Shown here in pieces: positions 1-7,893 of a stretch of 64,000 bases of DNA. The notes under the pieces were generated by a model, which was not told the DNA's origin, did not search any database, and saw only the letters and a program-made list of their open reading frames with translations. A program made the position numbers and the translations under genes. Every line of letters begins with the position of its first letter. Within the stretch, counting starts at the first letter, position 1. Origin of the DNA: Actinophytocola sp036555685 (GTDB taxonomy: Bacteria > Actinomycetota > Actinomycetes > Mycobacteriales > Pseudonocardiaceae); assembly GCF_036555685.1 (NCBI RefSeq), contig NZ_DATBKY010000047.1, forward strand, positions 10,763-74,762, given 5' to 3'.

Positions 1-2
1 AC

Positions 3-827
3 GCCCAGCGTCGCGCCGTGCTGGACAACCACGTCGCCCGCACCGTGCGGCTCGCCGACGACATCGCCGCCGGCCGCGAGCCCCAGCCCGACCTCGTGAT
101 CTGGCCGGAGAACTCCTCGGACATCGACCCCTTCCGCAACCCCGACGCATACGCCGGCATCGAGCGCGCCGCCAAGGCCGTCAAGGCGCCGATCGCGGTC
201 GGTTCCGTGCTGGTCGGCGACGACGGCCTGCCGCGCAACACGATGCTGCTGTGGGATCCCGAGCGCGGACCGGTGAACCAGTACACGAAGCGCCAGCTGC
301 AGCCGTTCGGCGAGACGATGCCGTTCCGCTCGTTCTTCCGCCTGTTCACCTCGACCGTCGACCGGGCCGGCCGGTTCGTCCCCGGCGACAAGGCGACGAT
401 CTTCGACATGGCCGGCGCCCGGATCGGGCTCGCCACCTGCTACGAGGTCGCGTTCGACGGCGTCGTGCGCGACTCCGCGCGGGGCTCGAACCTCCTCGCG
501 GTGCCAACGAACAACGCCACCTTCGGGTACACCGAGATGACCTACCAGCAGCTCGCCATGGACCGCGTCCGCGCCGTCGAGCACGGCCGCGAGGTGGCTG
601 TCGCGGCGACGAGCGGGGTCAGCGCGTTCGTGCGGCCCGACGGCTCGGTGAGCCGGCAGACCGGCCTGTTCACCGACGCGGCCCTGGTCGAGCGGGTGCC
701 GCTGCGGTCAACGACTACGCTGTCCGATCGACTCGGGTCGAGCACGGAGTGGGTCCTCACGATCCTCGGGCTCGGCGCGCTCGCGGCCGCGGTCGTCGTG
801 CGGCGGCGCCGGCCAGTCAGCAAGTAG
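3..827 (+). CDS. lnt: Apolipoprotein N-acyltransferase, C-terminal part (5' end outside window)
   Basis: Membrane enzyme that adds the third acyl chain to the N-terminal cysteine of lipoproteins. The frame is already open at the window edge, so the N-terminal membrane helices are missing and the GTG at 18 is probably internal. The nitrilase-type domain is visible with the expected triad: Glu in WPEN (108-110), Lys in QYTKRQ (288-290) and Cys in ATCYE (438-440). A final hydrophobic segment near 750-800 is followed by an Arg-rich tail. The ppm1 gene follows directly. In Mycobacterium tuberculosis these two activities are fused in one protein; here they are separate neighbours, which supports both calls. 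Confidence 0.9.
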   Translation, partial: AQRRAVLDNHVARTVRLADDIAAGREPQPDLVIWPENSSDIDPFRNPDAYAGIERAAKAVKAPIAVGSVLVGDDGLPRNTMLLWDPERGPVNQYTKRQLQPFGETMPFRSFFRLFTSTVDRAGRFVPGDKATIFDMAGARIGLATCYEVAFDGVVRDSARGSNLLAVPTNNATFGYTEMTYQQLAMDRVRAVEHGREVAVAATSGVSAFVRPDGSVSRQTGLFTDAALVERVPLRSTTTLSDRLGSSTEWVLTILGLGALAAAVVVRRRRPVSK

Positions 828-875
828 ACCGATGAAGCCGGCGTGCAGGGGCGCCGACGAGGAGGAGAACGACGT

Positions 876-1634
876 ATGGCGGACCAGCTCGAGCCGGTGC
901 TGGTGGTGATCCCGACCTACAACGAGCGGGACAACATCGAGTCGATCGTGACCCGGCTGCACGCGGCCCTGCCGAAGGCGCACGTCCTCGTCGTCGACGA
1001 CGGCAGCCCGGACGGCACCGGCGAGATCGCCGACGAGATGGCGAAGAACGACGCCGACGGCCGGGTGCACGTCCTGCACCGCACGGAGAAGAACGGCCTC
1101 GGCGCGGCGTACGTGGCCGGGTTCCGGTGGGGGCTGGACCGCGACTACGCGGTGCTGGTGGAGATGGACGCCGACGGCTCGCACGCGCCGGAGGACCTGC
1201 CGCGCATCCTCGACGCCCTGACCGACGCCGACCTCGCGATCGGCTCCCGGTACGTGCCCGGCGGCAAGGTCGTCAACTGGCCGTTCCGCCGGTACTTCCT
1301 GTCCTGGGGGGCGAACGTCTACTCGCGTGTCGCGCTGGGCGCCAAGGTCAAGGACATCACGGGTGGTTTCCGCGCCTACCGGCGGGCGGCGCTGGAGAAG
1401 ATCCGCATCGACAACGTGGCCTCGCAGGGCTACTGCTTCCAGATCGACCTCGGCTGGCGCACGATCGAGGCCGGGTTCACGGTCGTCGAGGTGCCGATCA
1501 CGTTCACCGAGCGGGTGCACGGGCAGTCGAAGATGTCTGGCGACATCATCCGGGAGGCGTTGATCCGGGTGACCAAGTGGGGCCTGCGGCGGCGTGGTAA
1601 CCAGGTTCGCGGCCTGTTCCGGCGCGGCGTATGA
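876..1634 (+). CDS. ppm1: Polyprenol monophosphomannose synthase (GT2)
   Basis: Transfers mannose from GDP-mannose to polyprenyl phosphate on the cytoplasmic side. The product is the donor for membrane mannosyltransferases that build lipomannan-type glycans and glycosylate proteins. The 252-residue protein shows the GT2 signatures PTYNERDN near the N-terminus, DDGSPDGTG, the metal-binding DADGSHAPEDLP and the C-terminal ERVHGQSKM segment. It has no C-terminal membrane helices, as is usual for the short actinobacterial form. The ATG at 876 was chosen because GGAGGAG lies at 861-867; an upstream in-frame GTG at 843 lacks this. The stop overlaps the next start as ATGA. The MptB-type genes at 37-40 kb are likely users of the product. 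Confidence 0.93.
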   Translation: MADQLEPVLVVIPTYNERDNIESIVTRLHAALPKAHVLVVDDGSPDGTGEIADEMAKNDADGRVHVLHRTEKNGLGAAYVAGFRWGLDRDYAVLVEMDADGSHAPEDLPRILDALTDADLAIGSRYVPGGKVVNWPFRRYFLSWGANVYSRVALGAKVKDITGGFRAYRRAALEKIRIDNVASQGYCFQIDLGWRTIEAGFTVVEVPITFTERVHGQSKMSGDIIREALIRVTKWGLRRRGNQVRGLFRRGV

Positions 1635-1990
1635 CGCACGTCGTCGAGGGGGAGTGGCTCTGGGGCGACGACCTGGACGCCGTCGTCGCCGCGCCGAACT
1701 CGCATCGCGTGGTGTTCGAGAACGAGCACGTGCGCGTGCTGGAGGTGACCCTGGAGCCGGGCGTCCACGAGCCGGAGCACACGCACCGCTGGCCGAGCGT
1801 GATGATGACCGACGGCCGCGCGCGGATCCGCTACTACATCGGCGACGAGGTCACGTTCGAGTCACCGGATCCCTTGCCGCCGCGGGACGCGCTCACGGGG
1901 TCGTGGACGCCGCCCGAGGGGCCGCACTCGGTGGAGAACATCGACACGGTTCGCATGCACGCGATCCGGGTGGAGTTCAAGTCGGTCTGA
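1631..1990 (+). CDS. Small cupin-domain protein
   Basis: A 119-residue single-domain protein with a cupin pattern: a glycine-rich first motif with His (PGVHEPEHTHRWPSV) and a second-half PPEGPHSVENI segment. Metal-binding histidines are therefore present, but substrate and reaction cannot be told from sequence. It starts within the ppm1 stop codon (ATGA overlap), so it is translationally coupled to ppm1 and probably lies in the same transcript as lnt. The operon ends at the hairpin at 2062-2107. No signal peptide is visible, so it is cytoplasmic. The domain call is solid; a role in mannolipid or lipoprotein synthesis would only be guilt by association. Confidence 0.75.
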   Translation: MTHVVEGEWLWGDDLDAVVAAPNSHRVVFENEHVRVLEVTLEPGVHEPEHTHRWPSVMMTDGRARIRYYIGDEVTFESPDPLPPRDALTGSWTPPEGPHSVENIDTVRMHAIRVEFKSV

Positions 1991-2061
1991 CTCGCCCAGG
2001 CTCGTTCGCCGGATCGGATTCGCCGGATCGGGCACGACGCCGACGTGCCCGGCTGTCAAAA

Positions 2062-2107
2062 GCCGAATGCCACGTCGGGACGGGCGGGTCCCTTCGTGGC
2101 ATTCGGC
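2062..2107. terminator. Bidirectional hairpin between cupin gene and rbpA
   Basis: Perfect 13-base arms, gccgaatgccacg (2062-2074) and cgtggcattcggc (2095-2107), enclose a 20-base loop that can itself fold (ggga/tccc). It lies between two convergent genes, 72 bases after the cupin stop and 26 bases before the rbpA stop, so it can end transcription from both sides. Short runs of A lie before it and of T after it. Confidence 0.75.
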
Positions 2108-2132
2108 GTTTGCAGGTAAGCCGCGGGAGGGC

Positions 2133-2477
2133 TTACGCGGAACGGCTCCTGCGGACCTTCAGCTCCTGCAGGCGCTCGTCGAGCAGGTCCTCCAGCTCCG
2201 GAATCGTGCGCCGCTCGAGCAACATGTCCCAGTGCGTACGCGGTGGCTTGACCTTCTTGGCCTCGGGCTCGGTGCCGTCGATCAGCTTCGAGGCGGTACC
2301 GTGCAGGCGGCATTCCCACACCGCCGGGACCTCGGCGTCGTCCGAGAACGGGACCTCGAACTCGTGGTCCTTCGGGCACGCGTAGCGGATCGTGCGGCGT
2401 GGGGCCAGATCGTGGTTACGATCGGTCTCGTAGCTGACCGCGCCAAGTCGGCTTCCACGGAGTACACGGTCGGCCAT
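2133..2477 (-). CDS. rbpA: RNA polymerase-binding protein RbpA
   Basis: Actinobacteria-specific factor that binds RNA polymerase and the principal sigma factor and stabilises the open promoter complex. The 114-residue protein has the family layout: a basic N-terminal tail, a small core with Cys in RYACPKDHEF and a second Cys in VWECRLHG, the basic linker (EAKKVKPPRTHWDMLLERR) and a C-terminal helix that binds sigma. The ATG at 2477 has AAAGGA eight bases upstream. It converges on the ppm1 operon; in M. tuberculosis rbpA also neighbours ppm1. A SigR/SigH-like promoter lies upstream (2539-2567), matching the known thiol-stress control of rbpA in Streptomyces. Confidence 0.97.
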   Translation of the reverse strand: MADRVLRGSRLGAVSYETDRNHDLAPRRTIRYACPKDHEFEVPFSDDAEVPAVWECRLHGTASKLIDGTEPEAKKVKPPRTHWDMLLERRTIPELEDLLDERLQELKVRRSRSA

Positions 2478-2495
2478 CGTGACGTCCTTTCGTTA

Positions 2496-2519
2496 GGTTC
2501 GAGGCTCCCGGCTCGAACC
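2496..2519 (-). other. Hairpin in the rbpA 5' leader
   Basis: Perfect 8-base arms (ggttcgag at 2496-2503, ctcgaacc at 2512-2519) with an 8-base loop. It sits between the predicted rbpA start site (near 2532) and the start codon at 2477, so it would be part of the untranslated leader, about 20 bases before the ATG and clear of the ribosome binding site. It could protect the mRNA end or tune translation; the sequence does not say which. Confidence 0.5.
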
Positions 2520-2538
2520 AGGGTGGTGCTCACCAAGA

Positions 2539-2567
2539 GCAACGTCTTCGCGTGCCATTTCGTTCCC
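2539..2567 (-). promoter_or_regulatory. SigR/SigH-type promoter of rbpA
   Basis: Read on the minus strand, GGGAAC (2567-2562) and CGTTGC (2544-2539) give GGAAC, an 18-base spacer, then GTT. This is the consensus of the thiol-oxidative-stress sigma factor SigR (Streptomyces) or SigH (mycobacteria). It lies about 60 bases before the rbpA ATG. S. coelicolor rbpA is a known SigR target, which agrees. Motif and spacing are seen directly; activity is inferred. Confidence 0.72.
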
Positions 2568-2722
2568 GCCTGCCACACGCGGTTGCTCAGGGTGATCTCC
2601 GGCTTCCCCGCACCTCAAGTTTCCACTGTGAAGACCACCCTTAAACATGTTCGTGACGCACCTGTCTCAGGATTGGGTCAAGCATCACCCATCTGGTCGA
2701 GAGTGCTGCGCCTGATGGGCCC

Positions 2723-3469
2723 TTAGGCGAGACTGAGCTGTCCCTGGGCGGCGACCGTGGGGCCGAGATCGCCGATGCGGAAATGCCGCCGGCAGAGGAC
2801 TTGATAACGCACGGTAGCCGTCATGGCGGAATGTGGAGACTCACGTTCCGTGTCGGCCACGAGCACCGTGTCGCCGGCCCGGATCACCTCGCCGTCGACC
2901 ACCCGGGCGTTGAACCGCGCCGGCAGCCCGCACCAGCACAGCACGTCGACCTGCACCGGTTCCAGTTCGTCTGCCAGCTCGAACAACCGGCGCGAGCCCG
3001 GGAACAGGTGGCTGCGGAAGTCCGTCGCGATGCCGAAGCAGTACACGTCCACCTGCACGTCGTCGGCCAGCTCGGCGAGCTGGTCGACCTGCTCCGGCGC
3101 GAGGAACTGGGCCTCGTCGACGATCAGGTAGTCGACCCGCACGCCCTCCGCCCACCGCGCGCGGACCAGGTCGCGGACGTCGATGCCGGCGTGCACCTCG
3201 ATGGCCGTGCGGGTGATACCGATCCGGCTCGTGATCTGCGCCTTGCCGGACCGGTCGTGGTGCACCAGCAGCAGGCCTCGGCGGCCCTGCCGCGCCTGGT
3301 TGTGATCCACCTGCAGCGCGAGCGTCGACTTACCGCAGTCCATCGGCCCGTAGTAGAACCGCAGGTGCCCGACCACCGGGACGGCCCGGCGCGACCCCGC
3401 GGCGGGCACCGCGGACAGCGCGTCGGTCGGGTCGGTCAGATCGGAAAGATTCCGGGGCATCGGCTCCAC
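2723..3469 (-). CDS. tdk: Thymidine kinase (type II)
   Basis: Salvage enzyme that phosphorylates thymidine to dTMP with ATP. Visible features: P-loop GPMDCGKST, Walker B-like YLIVDEAQFL, the lasso region with CWCGLPARF, and a distal CRRHF that completes a partial zinc site. The 248-residue length includes a short N-terminal extension before the P-loop that is longer than in most bacterial Tdk proteins. Two starts are possible: GTG at 3469 and ATG at 3460; the latter removes three residues and has GGAG just upstream. It follows the Atg22-type transporter after 27 bases on the same strand, so the two are probably co-transcribed. Many actinobacteria lack Tdk, so its presence is of note. Confidence 0.92.
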   Translation of the reverse strand: MEPMPRNLSDLTDPTDALSAVPAAGSRRAVPVVGHLRFYYGPMDCGKSTLALQVDHNQARQGRRGLLLVHHDRSGKAQITSRIGITRTAIEVHAGIDVRDLVRARWAEGVRVDYLIVDEAQFLAPEQVDQLAELADDVQVDVYCFGIATDFRSHLFPGSRRLFELADELEPVQVDVLCWCGLPARFNARVVDGEVIRAGDTVLVADTERESPHSAMTATVRYQVLCRRHFRIGDLGPTVAAQGQLSLA

Positions 3470-3496
3470 GAGCCGCCACCCTATCGACCGCCGCGG

Positions 3497-4921
3497 CTAC
3501 AGGACTGCGGGCTCCGGGTTGCCCACCGCCTGGATCGCCCTGCGCACCGGCACGAAGAACATCAACACCAGGCCGACGAAGAAGAAGATCACCAGTGAGA
3601 TGATCGCCGGCCGGTACGAGCCGGTGGCCCCGGCCATGAACGCGAACAGCGCCGGGCCCATCCAGGAGGTCGCCCGCTCGCCGATCTCGTAGATCGAGAA
3701 GTACTGCGCCTCCTTGCCCTGCGGCACCATCTGGCTGAACAGCGACCGGGACAGCGCGTTCGTGCCGCCGAGCACCAGGCCGATGCCCACCGCGAGCAGG
3801 TAGAACTGGATCGCCTGGCCGGCCTGCACGAAGTACGCGAACGTGATGACGACGACCCAGACCACCAGGCTGCACATGATCGTGCGCTTGGCGCCGAGCC
3901 GGCGGGCGACGACGCCGTGCAGCACGCCGCCGAAGAAAGCCACGAACTGCACGATGAGGATCGTGCCGATCAGCACCGTGTCGGAGAAGTGCAGCTCCTC
4001 GCTGCCGTACTGCGCGGACACGTTGGCCACCGTCGAGATGCCGTCGGTGTAGATCAGGTACGTGCCGAGGAAGGCGAGCGTCAGCGGGTACGCGCGGGCC
4101 AGCTTGATCGTGGACGCGAGCTCGCGGAAGCCGCCGCCGAGCACGCCGGTGCCGTGCTCGGCGCCGTGCGGGCGCTGGTGGTTGCGCAGCCGGCGCAGCG
4201 GGATCAGCGTGAACCCGGCCCACCACAGGCCGGACATCAGGAAGGCGATCTGCGCGGCGTTGCCCTCGGTCAGGCCGAGCGAGTCGTGCGCGAGGTAGAT
4301 CGCGAGCTGCAACAGCAACGCGCAGCCGCTGCCGAGGTAGCCGAACGCCCAGCCGCGGGTGGACAGCGCGTCGCGCTCGTCGGCGGTCGCGATGTCGGGG
4401 ATGAACGAGTAGTAGATGACCACCGACGTGCCGAAGCCGATGTTGCCGAGGACGAACAGGACGACGCCGAGCTGCCAGTCGGTGCCGCTCACCAGCGACA
4501 TGAGCGCGGTCGCCCCCGCGCCGCCGAAGGCGAAGATCGCGAGCATGCGCTTCTTGTTCTGCGTCCGGTCGGCGATCGCGCCCATCAGCGGGACGATCAG
4601 CACCTGGATCACGGTCGCCACGGCCAGCAGGTAGCCCCACAGCGAGCCGGCCTGGAAATGCCAGCCGAACGCGTCGATCTGGCAGTTGACCAGCTTGTTC
4701 GCGCTGCCGTCGGCATCTTCCGGGCACGGGTTCGGGCCGTTGGTCGCGGTGTCCGCGATCGCGGCCTCGGCGGCCACCGCGGTGAGGTACAGCGCGCCGA
4801 ACACGGTGATCACGGAGGTCGGGAACACCGAGTTGGCCCAGTCGTAGAACACCCAGCCGCGCTGTTCGCGGCGCCGGTCGGGCGCGTTGCCGACCGCCTC
4901 CTCGTCACCCACGACGCTCAT
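3497..4921 (-). CDS. MFS transporter, Atg22/UMF1 family
   Basis: A 474-residue integral membrane protein with about twelve hydrophobic segments. The N-terminal RGWVFYDWANSVF motif is diagnostic of the UMF1/Atg22 branch of the major facilitator superfamily; yeast Atg22 exports amino acids from the vacuole. The loop after TM1 has an insertion with two Cys (PNPCPED, LVNCQIDAF), common in actinobacterial members. The substrate cannot be assigned. The ATG at 4921 has GGAGGAAG upstream; the longer frame to 5005 lacks a good ribosome binding site. It precedes tdk on the same strand. It is divergent from the Rpf-like gene across a 210-base gap (4922-5131) where I see no convincing promoter or riboswitch. 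Confidence 0.85.
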   Translation of the reverse strand: MSVVGDEEAVGNAPDRRREQRGWVFYDWANSVFPTSVITVFGALYLTAVAAEAAIADTATNGPNPCPEDADGSANKLVNCQIDAFGWHFQAGSLWGYLLAVATVIQVLIVPLMGAIADRTQNKKRMLAIFAFGGAGATALMSLVSGTDWQLGVVLFVLGNIGFGTSVVIYYSFIPDIATADERDALSTRGWAFGYLGSGCALLLQLAIYLAHDSLGLTEGNAAQIAFLMSGLWWAGFTLIPLRRLRNHQRPHGAEHGTGVLGGGFRELASTIKLARAYPLTLAFLGTYLIYTDGISTVANVSAQYGSEELHFSDTVLIGTILIVQFVAFFGGVLHGVVARRLGAKRTIMCSLVVWVVVITFAYFVQAGQAIQFYLLAVGIGLVLGGTNALSRSLFSQMVPQGKEAQYFSIYEIGERATSWMGPALFAFMAGATGSYRPAIISLVIFFFVGLVLMFFVPVRRAIQAVGNPEPAVL

Positions 4922-5131
4922 CGCATCTTCCTCCGTCCCGGAACTGGCACGGGACCTTAGCGGTCGGCGAAGCACCGGTGATCGACTCGTGTGAGGTGAT
5001 GCCAAACGGTGCTCTGCCGGCCGGGGAATGTTCGGCGTGTCGCTACCGAGTGCGACCGAAGAGGCGTGCGATGCTGATGAGTTGAAAGTTGCAGTTGTGA
5101 CTTCTGTGAAAGATGTTTACCGTCGGCAGGC

Positions 5132-5791
5132 ATGAACGGAAGACGCATGCTTGTCCGTTCCCTGCTGATCACCCTTCTGACGGCGATTGCCGCCTTCGGC
5201 GTGCAGGCCGTCCTCACCAACCCGGCGGCGGCCGACCCGCCCGCCGGCTCCTGGGCCCGGCTGCGGATGTGCGAATCCAGCGGCCGCTACGACGTCGCCG
5301 CCGCCCACGGCCACTACGGCGCCTACCAGTTCGACCTGCCGACGTGGCGCAGCGTCGGCGGCACGGGCTACCCGCACCGGGCCAGCCCGCGCGAGCAGGA
5401 CTATCGCGCGCTCTACCTGTACCGGATGCGTGGCTGGCAGCCGTGGACCTGCGCCCGCATGCTCGGCCTGCGTGAGGACGCCTCGGCCCGCAGCAAGCGC
5501 GTGCCGACCTGGGCCGAGGCCGCCTACATCGGCAGCGGACACGCGCCGCCGCCGTCCGGCATGCCCGCGTGGCCGGGCAAGGTCTACGCCTACGGCGACT
5601 GCGACGCCCCGCTGCGGATCTGGCAGCTGCGGATGAACAGGTTCGGCTACGACTTCCAGGGCACCGGCTGCTACTACGCCGAGACCCGCGCGGCCGTACT
5701 CGCCCTGCAGCGCGCCAACGGCATCAAGACCTCCGGCCGCCTCGGGCCGAAGACGTGGCGCGCCGCCTGGAAGGGGAAGCCACCGGCATGA
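5132..5791 (+). CDS. Secreted Rpf-like transglycosylase with peptidoglycan-binding domain
   Basis: Exported 219-residue protein. Residues 1-34 form a signal peptide (basic start, LLITLLTAIAAFG core, cut near PAAA/D). Residues 40-110 match the resuscitation-promoting-factor/transglycosylase-like fold, with the catalytic Glu in RMCESSGRYD (E48), the GAYQFDLPTW strand and a WQPWTC end, so it should cleave glycan strands. Residues 150-215 are a peptidoglycan-binding domain (AVLALQRANG). Rpf proteins trigger regrowth of dormant actinobacterial cells by wall cleavage. ATG at 5132 has only a weak GGCAGG before it; ATG at 5147 is an alternative giving a shorter signal peptide. The hairpin at 5794-5829 follows the stop. 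Confidence 0.85.
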   Translation: MNGRRMLVRSLLITLLTAIAAFGVQAVLTNPAAADPPAGSWARLRMCESSGRYDVAAAHGHYGAYQFDLPTWRSVGGTGYPHRASPREQDYRALYLYRMRGWQPWTCARMLGLREDASARSKRVPTWAEAAYIGSGHAPPPSGMPAWPGKVYAYGDCDAPLRIWQLRMNRFGYDFQGTGCYYAETRAAVLALQRANGIKTSGRLGPKTWRAAWKGKPPA

Positions 5792-5793
5792 GT

Positions 5794-5829
5794 GCCGGGC
5801 GGCCCGTCCACGACAGCGGACCGCCCGGC
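5794..5829. terminator. Hairpin between convergent genes
   Basis: Perfect 9-base arms gccgggcgg (5794-5802) and ccgcccggc (5821-5829) with an 18-base loop that can extend the stem (gtcc/ggac). It begins 2 bases after the Rpf-like stop and ends 4 bases before the stop of the convergent gene, so it can serve both. No T-run follows. Confidence 0.6.
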
Positions 5830-5833
5830 GCCG

Positions 5834-6508
5834 CTACCGGTTGGCCTTCCCGTTCGAGCCGGCGTAGCGGCGGCCGAGCCAGACCGCGAAGCCGACCGTC
5901 GCCAGGCCCGCGAGCGCGACCACGGGCCACGGGAGCGACACGCCCGGCTCGTCCACAGTGGCCTGACTCTTCGTCGCCACCCGCGGCGCGGTCGTGGGCT
6001 CGACCACCGCGGGCACCCCGCCGGGCGCGGCACCTGCCGCGTCCGGCGCGGCTGGCGGGAACGACGGGTGGACGTCGCCCCACCCGTACGGCGCGCGCTC
6101 CTTCATCTCGCTCGGCGCGACGTGGACCGGCCCCGGCACGGTCACGGTCGCGACGAGCGGGTCGGTCATGAGCACCTCGTGGTCCGACCCGATCGTCCAG
6201 TCGCCGGCGAACGGGAACACGACCTCCGCGAAGTAGTGCCCGCGCGTCCTGGCGGGCGTCCCGGCGAAGGTCACCTTCGTGCCGTTCTTCGACGTGGCCA
6301 CGAGCGCGGTCGGCCCGAGGTCACCGCCCAGGTACGGGTAGGACCCGTGCTGCAGGATCCAGTACCCGAAGGTGTACGTCACGCCCGGCTCGATGCGCGC
6401 GGGCGGCGGGTCGAGCAGCGTCTCCTCCCAGTTGCCGGCCTGCGCGGCCGACGTCACGAAGAGCCCACTGGTCAGCACGAGGACCAGCACCACGAGGATC
6501 CTTCTCAT
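5834..6508 (-). CDS. Exported, C-terminally membrane-anchored protein of unknown function
   Basis: A 224-residue protein I do not recognise with certainty. Residues 1-25 are a clear signal peptide (MRRILVVLVLVLTSGLF, cut after AAQA). Residues 30-125 are beta-rich and resemble an Ig-like or FixH/YtkA-like fold (TKVTFAGTPARTRG, FPFAGDWTIGSD). A Pro/Ala-rich linker follows at about 140-190. The end is a transmembrane helix (PVVALAGLATVGFAVWLG) and a short basic tail, so the domain is displayed outside the membrane. ATG at 6508 has AGGG just upstream. It is divergent from the sigma factor gene with under 60 bases between starts; a regulatory link is possible but unproven. Confidence 0.6.
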   Translation of the reverse strand: MRRILVVLVLVLTSGLFVTSAAQAGNWEETLLDPPPARIEPGVTYTFGYWILQHGSYPYLGGDLGPTALVATSKNGTKVTFAGTPARTRGHYFAEVVFPFAGDWTIGSDHEVLMTDPLVATVTVPGPVHVAPSEMKERAPYGWGDVHPSFPPAAPDAAGAAPGGVPAVVEPTTAPRVATKSQATVDEPGVSLPWPVVALAGLATVGFAVWLGRRYAGSNGKANR

Positions 6509-6566
6509 GCCCTGACTACACCGCGCGGCCCGGCGCGGTTCCGGTGGAACCCGCCGCGGCCCGGCG

Positions 6567-7172
6567 GTGTACCAGGTGTGGTCGAGGAGGACGCCCACGG
6601 ACAACGAGACGACCGACGGGCCGGCAGACGCCGAGGCAGTGGCCCGGACCCGCGCCGGCGAGCAGGACGCGTACGCGATCCTGGTCGCCCGGTACGGCGC
6701 GCTCGCACACCGGACCGCCCACCTGCTCGGCGCCGGCGCCGACACCGAGGACGTCGTGCAGGAGGCGTTCGTGAAGGCGTACCGCTCGCTCGGCTCGTTC
6801 CGCGAGGGTGCGTCGTTCCGGCCGTGGCTGCTGCGCATCGTCGCCAACGAGACCAGCAACGCCCGCCGCGGCTACCGGCGCCGCCACGCGCTGGAGCTGC
6901 GGCTCGCCGAGCCGGACGTGGAACCCGTCGAGCCGGAGCGCGCCGCGGTCGCCGCCGACGACCGGGCCCGGCTGCTGGCCGCGGTCAACCGGCTGTCCTA
7001 CCGGGACCGTCAGGTGCTGACCTGCCGGTACTTCCTCGACCTGAGCGAGGCCGAGACGGCGGAGGTGCTCGCCTGGCCGCGCGGCTCGGTGAAGTCGCGC
7101 CTGTCCCGGGCGATCGTCAAACTGCGCCGCGCGCTGCCGGCCCGGCTCGCGGAGGAGGTGGCCGGTGACTAG
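6567..7172 (+). CDS. ECF-type RNA polymerase sigma factor
   Basis: Group 4 sigma factor of about 201 residues. Region 2 is at about 25-95 (DAYAILVARYGALAHRTAHL, then AEDVVQEAFVKAY-like TEDVVQEAFVKAYRSL), followed by the conserved FRPWLLRIVANE. Region 4 is at about 135-190 (LSYRDRQVLTCRYF, then the helix-turn-helix LSEAETAEVLAWPRGSVKSR). The start is uncertain: GTG at 6567 has no ribosome binding site, and a strong GAGGAGG at 6584-6590 lies inside the frame with no usual start codon at the right distance after it. The gene overlaps the next one by 8 bases, the classic sigma/anti-sigma coupling. Its target promoters are not evident. Confidence 0.88.
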   Translation: MYQVWSRRTPTDNETTDGPADAEAVARTRAGEQDAYAILVARYGALAHRTAHLLGAGADTEDVVQEAFVKAYRSLGSFREGASFRPWLLRIVANETSNARRGYRRRHALELRLAEPDVEPVEPERAAVAADDRARLLAAVNRLSYRDRQVLTCRYFLDLSEAETAEVLAWPRGSVKSRLSRAIVKLRRALPARLAEEVAGD

Positions 7173-7893
7173 CGACGAGCGCGTCGAGGCCGCCCTGCGT
7201 GAGCTCGGCGGCCGGCTGGAGGTGCCCGAGCCGCCGGCCGGCCTGGCCGCCGCCGTCCTCGCCCGGCTGGACGAACCCGTACGCCGCCCGGCCCCGCGCG
7301 TGCTGCCGCGCCTCGTCGCGGCCGCCGTCGCCCTGCTCGTGGCGCTCGCCCTCGCGATGGCCGTCTCGCCGGCCGTGCGCGCGGCGGTGCTGGACTTCCT
7401 CGTCGGCGGCGTGGAGATCCACTACTCGCCGCCGCCGGTCGCGCCGACGACCTCGGACGTGCCGCAGCCGGGGGAGCGGGACATGTCGCTGGAGGACGCG
7501 CGGGCCGCGGTCCGGTTCGACATCCGGGTGCCGGCGCTGCTCGGCGACCCCGACTCGGTGCGGGTGATCGACAGCGCCGACGGCGTGCCGCGGGTCGTGT
7601 CGCTGCGCTACCCGGGCGCACGGGTGGACGAGTTCGGCGGCCGGATCTCCCCGGTCTTCGAGAAGTTCCTCCACGCCGGCGAGGCGGTCCGCACCGACGT
7701 CGACGGCGCGCCCGCGATCTGGATCCCCGCCCCGCACCCGGTCATCTACGTGGACGAGCACGGCGTCGTCCACGAGGAGGCCGCCCGCCTCGCGGCGAGG
7801 ACACTCATCTGGGAGGAGCGCGGGCTGACCTACCGCATCGAAGGCGACCTCACGAGGGAACAGGCGATTGTCGTCGCCCGGTCACTGCGTTAG
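7165..7893 (+). CDS. Membrane-anchored partner of the ECF sigma factor (probable anti-sigma or sensor)
   Basis: A 242-residue protein starting at GTG 7165 inside the sigma gene. Residues 1-45 are cytoplasmic and charged, one transmembrane helix follows (LVAAAVALLVALALAMAV), and about 170 residues lie outside. The external part has a Pro-rich linker (YSPPPVAPTT), then a domain resembling DUF4367-like exported domains (LRYPGARVDEFGG, VDGAPAIWIP, GLTYRIEGDLTREQA). The topology and overlap with the sigma gene fit an anti-sigma factor, but I see no HxxxCxxC zinc anti-sigma motif. Its stop overlaps by 4 bases the stop of the convergent phosphodiesterase gene. Confidence 0.65.
   Translation: MTSDERVEAALRELGGRLEVPEPPAGLAAAVLARLDEPVRRPAPRVLPRLVAAAVALLVALALAMAVSPAVRAAVLDFLVGGVEIHYSPPPVAPTTSDVPQPGERDMSLEDARAAVRFDIRVPALLGDPDSVRVIDSADGVPRVVSLRYPGARVDEFGGRISPVFEKFLHAGEAVRTDVDGAPAIWIPAPHPVIYVDEHGVVHEEAARLAARTLIWEERGLTYRIEGDLTREQAIVVARSLR

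Noticed and set aside
4922..5131. Possible c-di-AMP (ydaO-type) riboswitch upstream of the Rpf-like gene
   Set aside because: Such switches precede many rpf genes, but I could not find the conserved core elements in this 210-base gap.
6567..6600. GAGGAGG at 6584-6590 as ribosome binding site of a shorter sigma factor
   Set aside because: No ATG, GTG or TTG follows at a usable distance in frame, so it cannot define a start.
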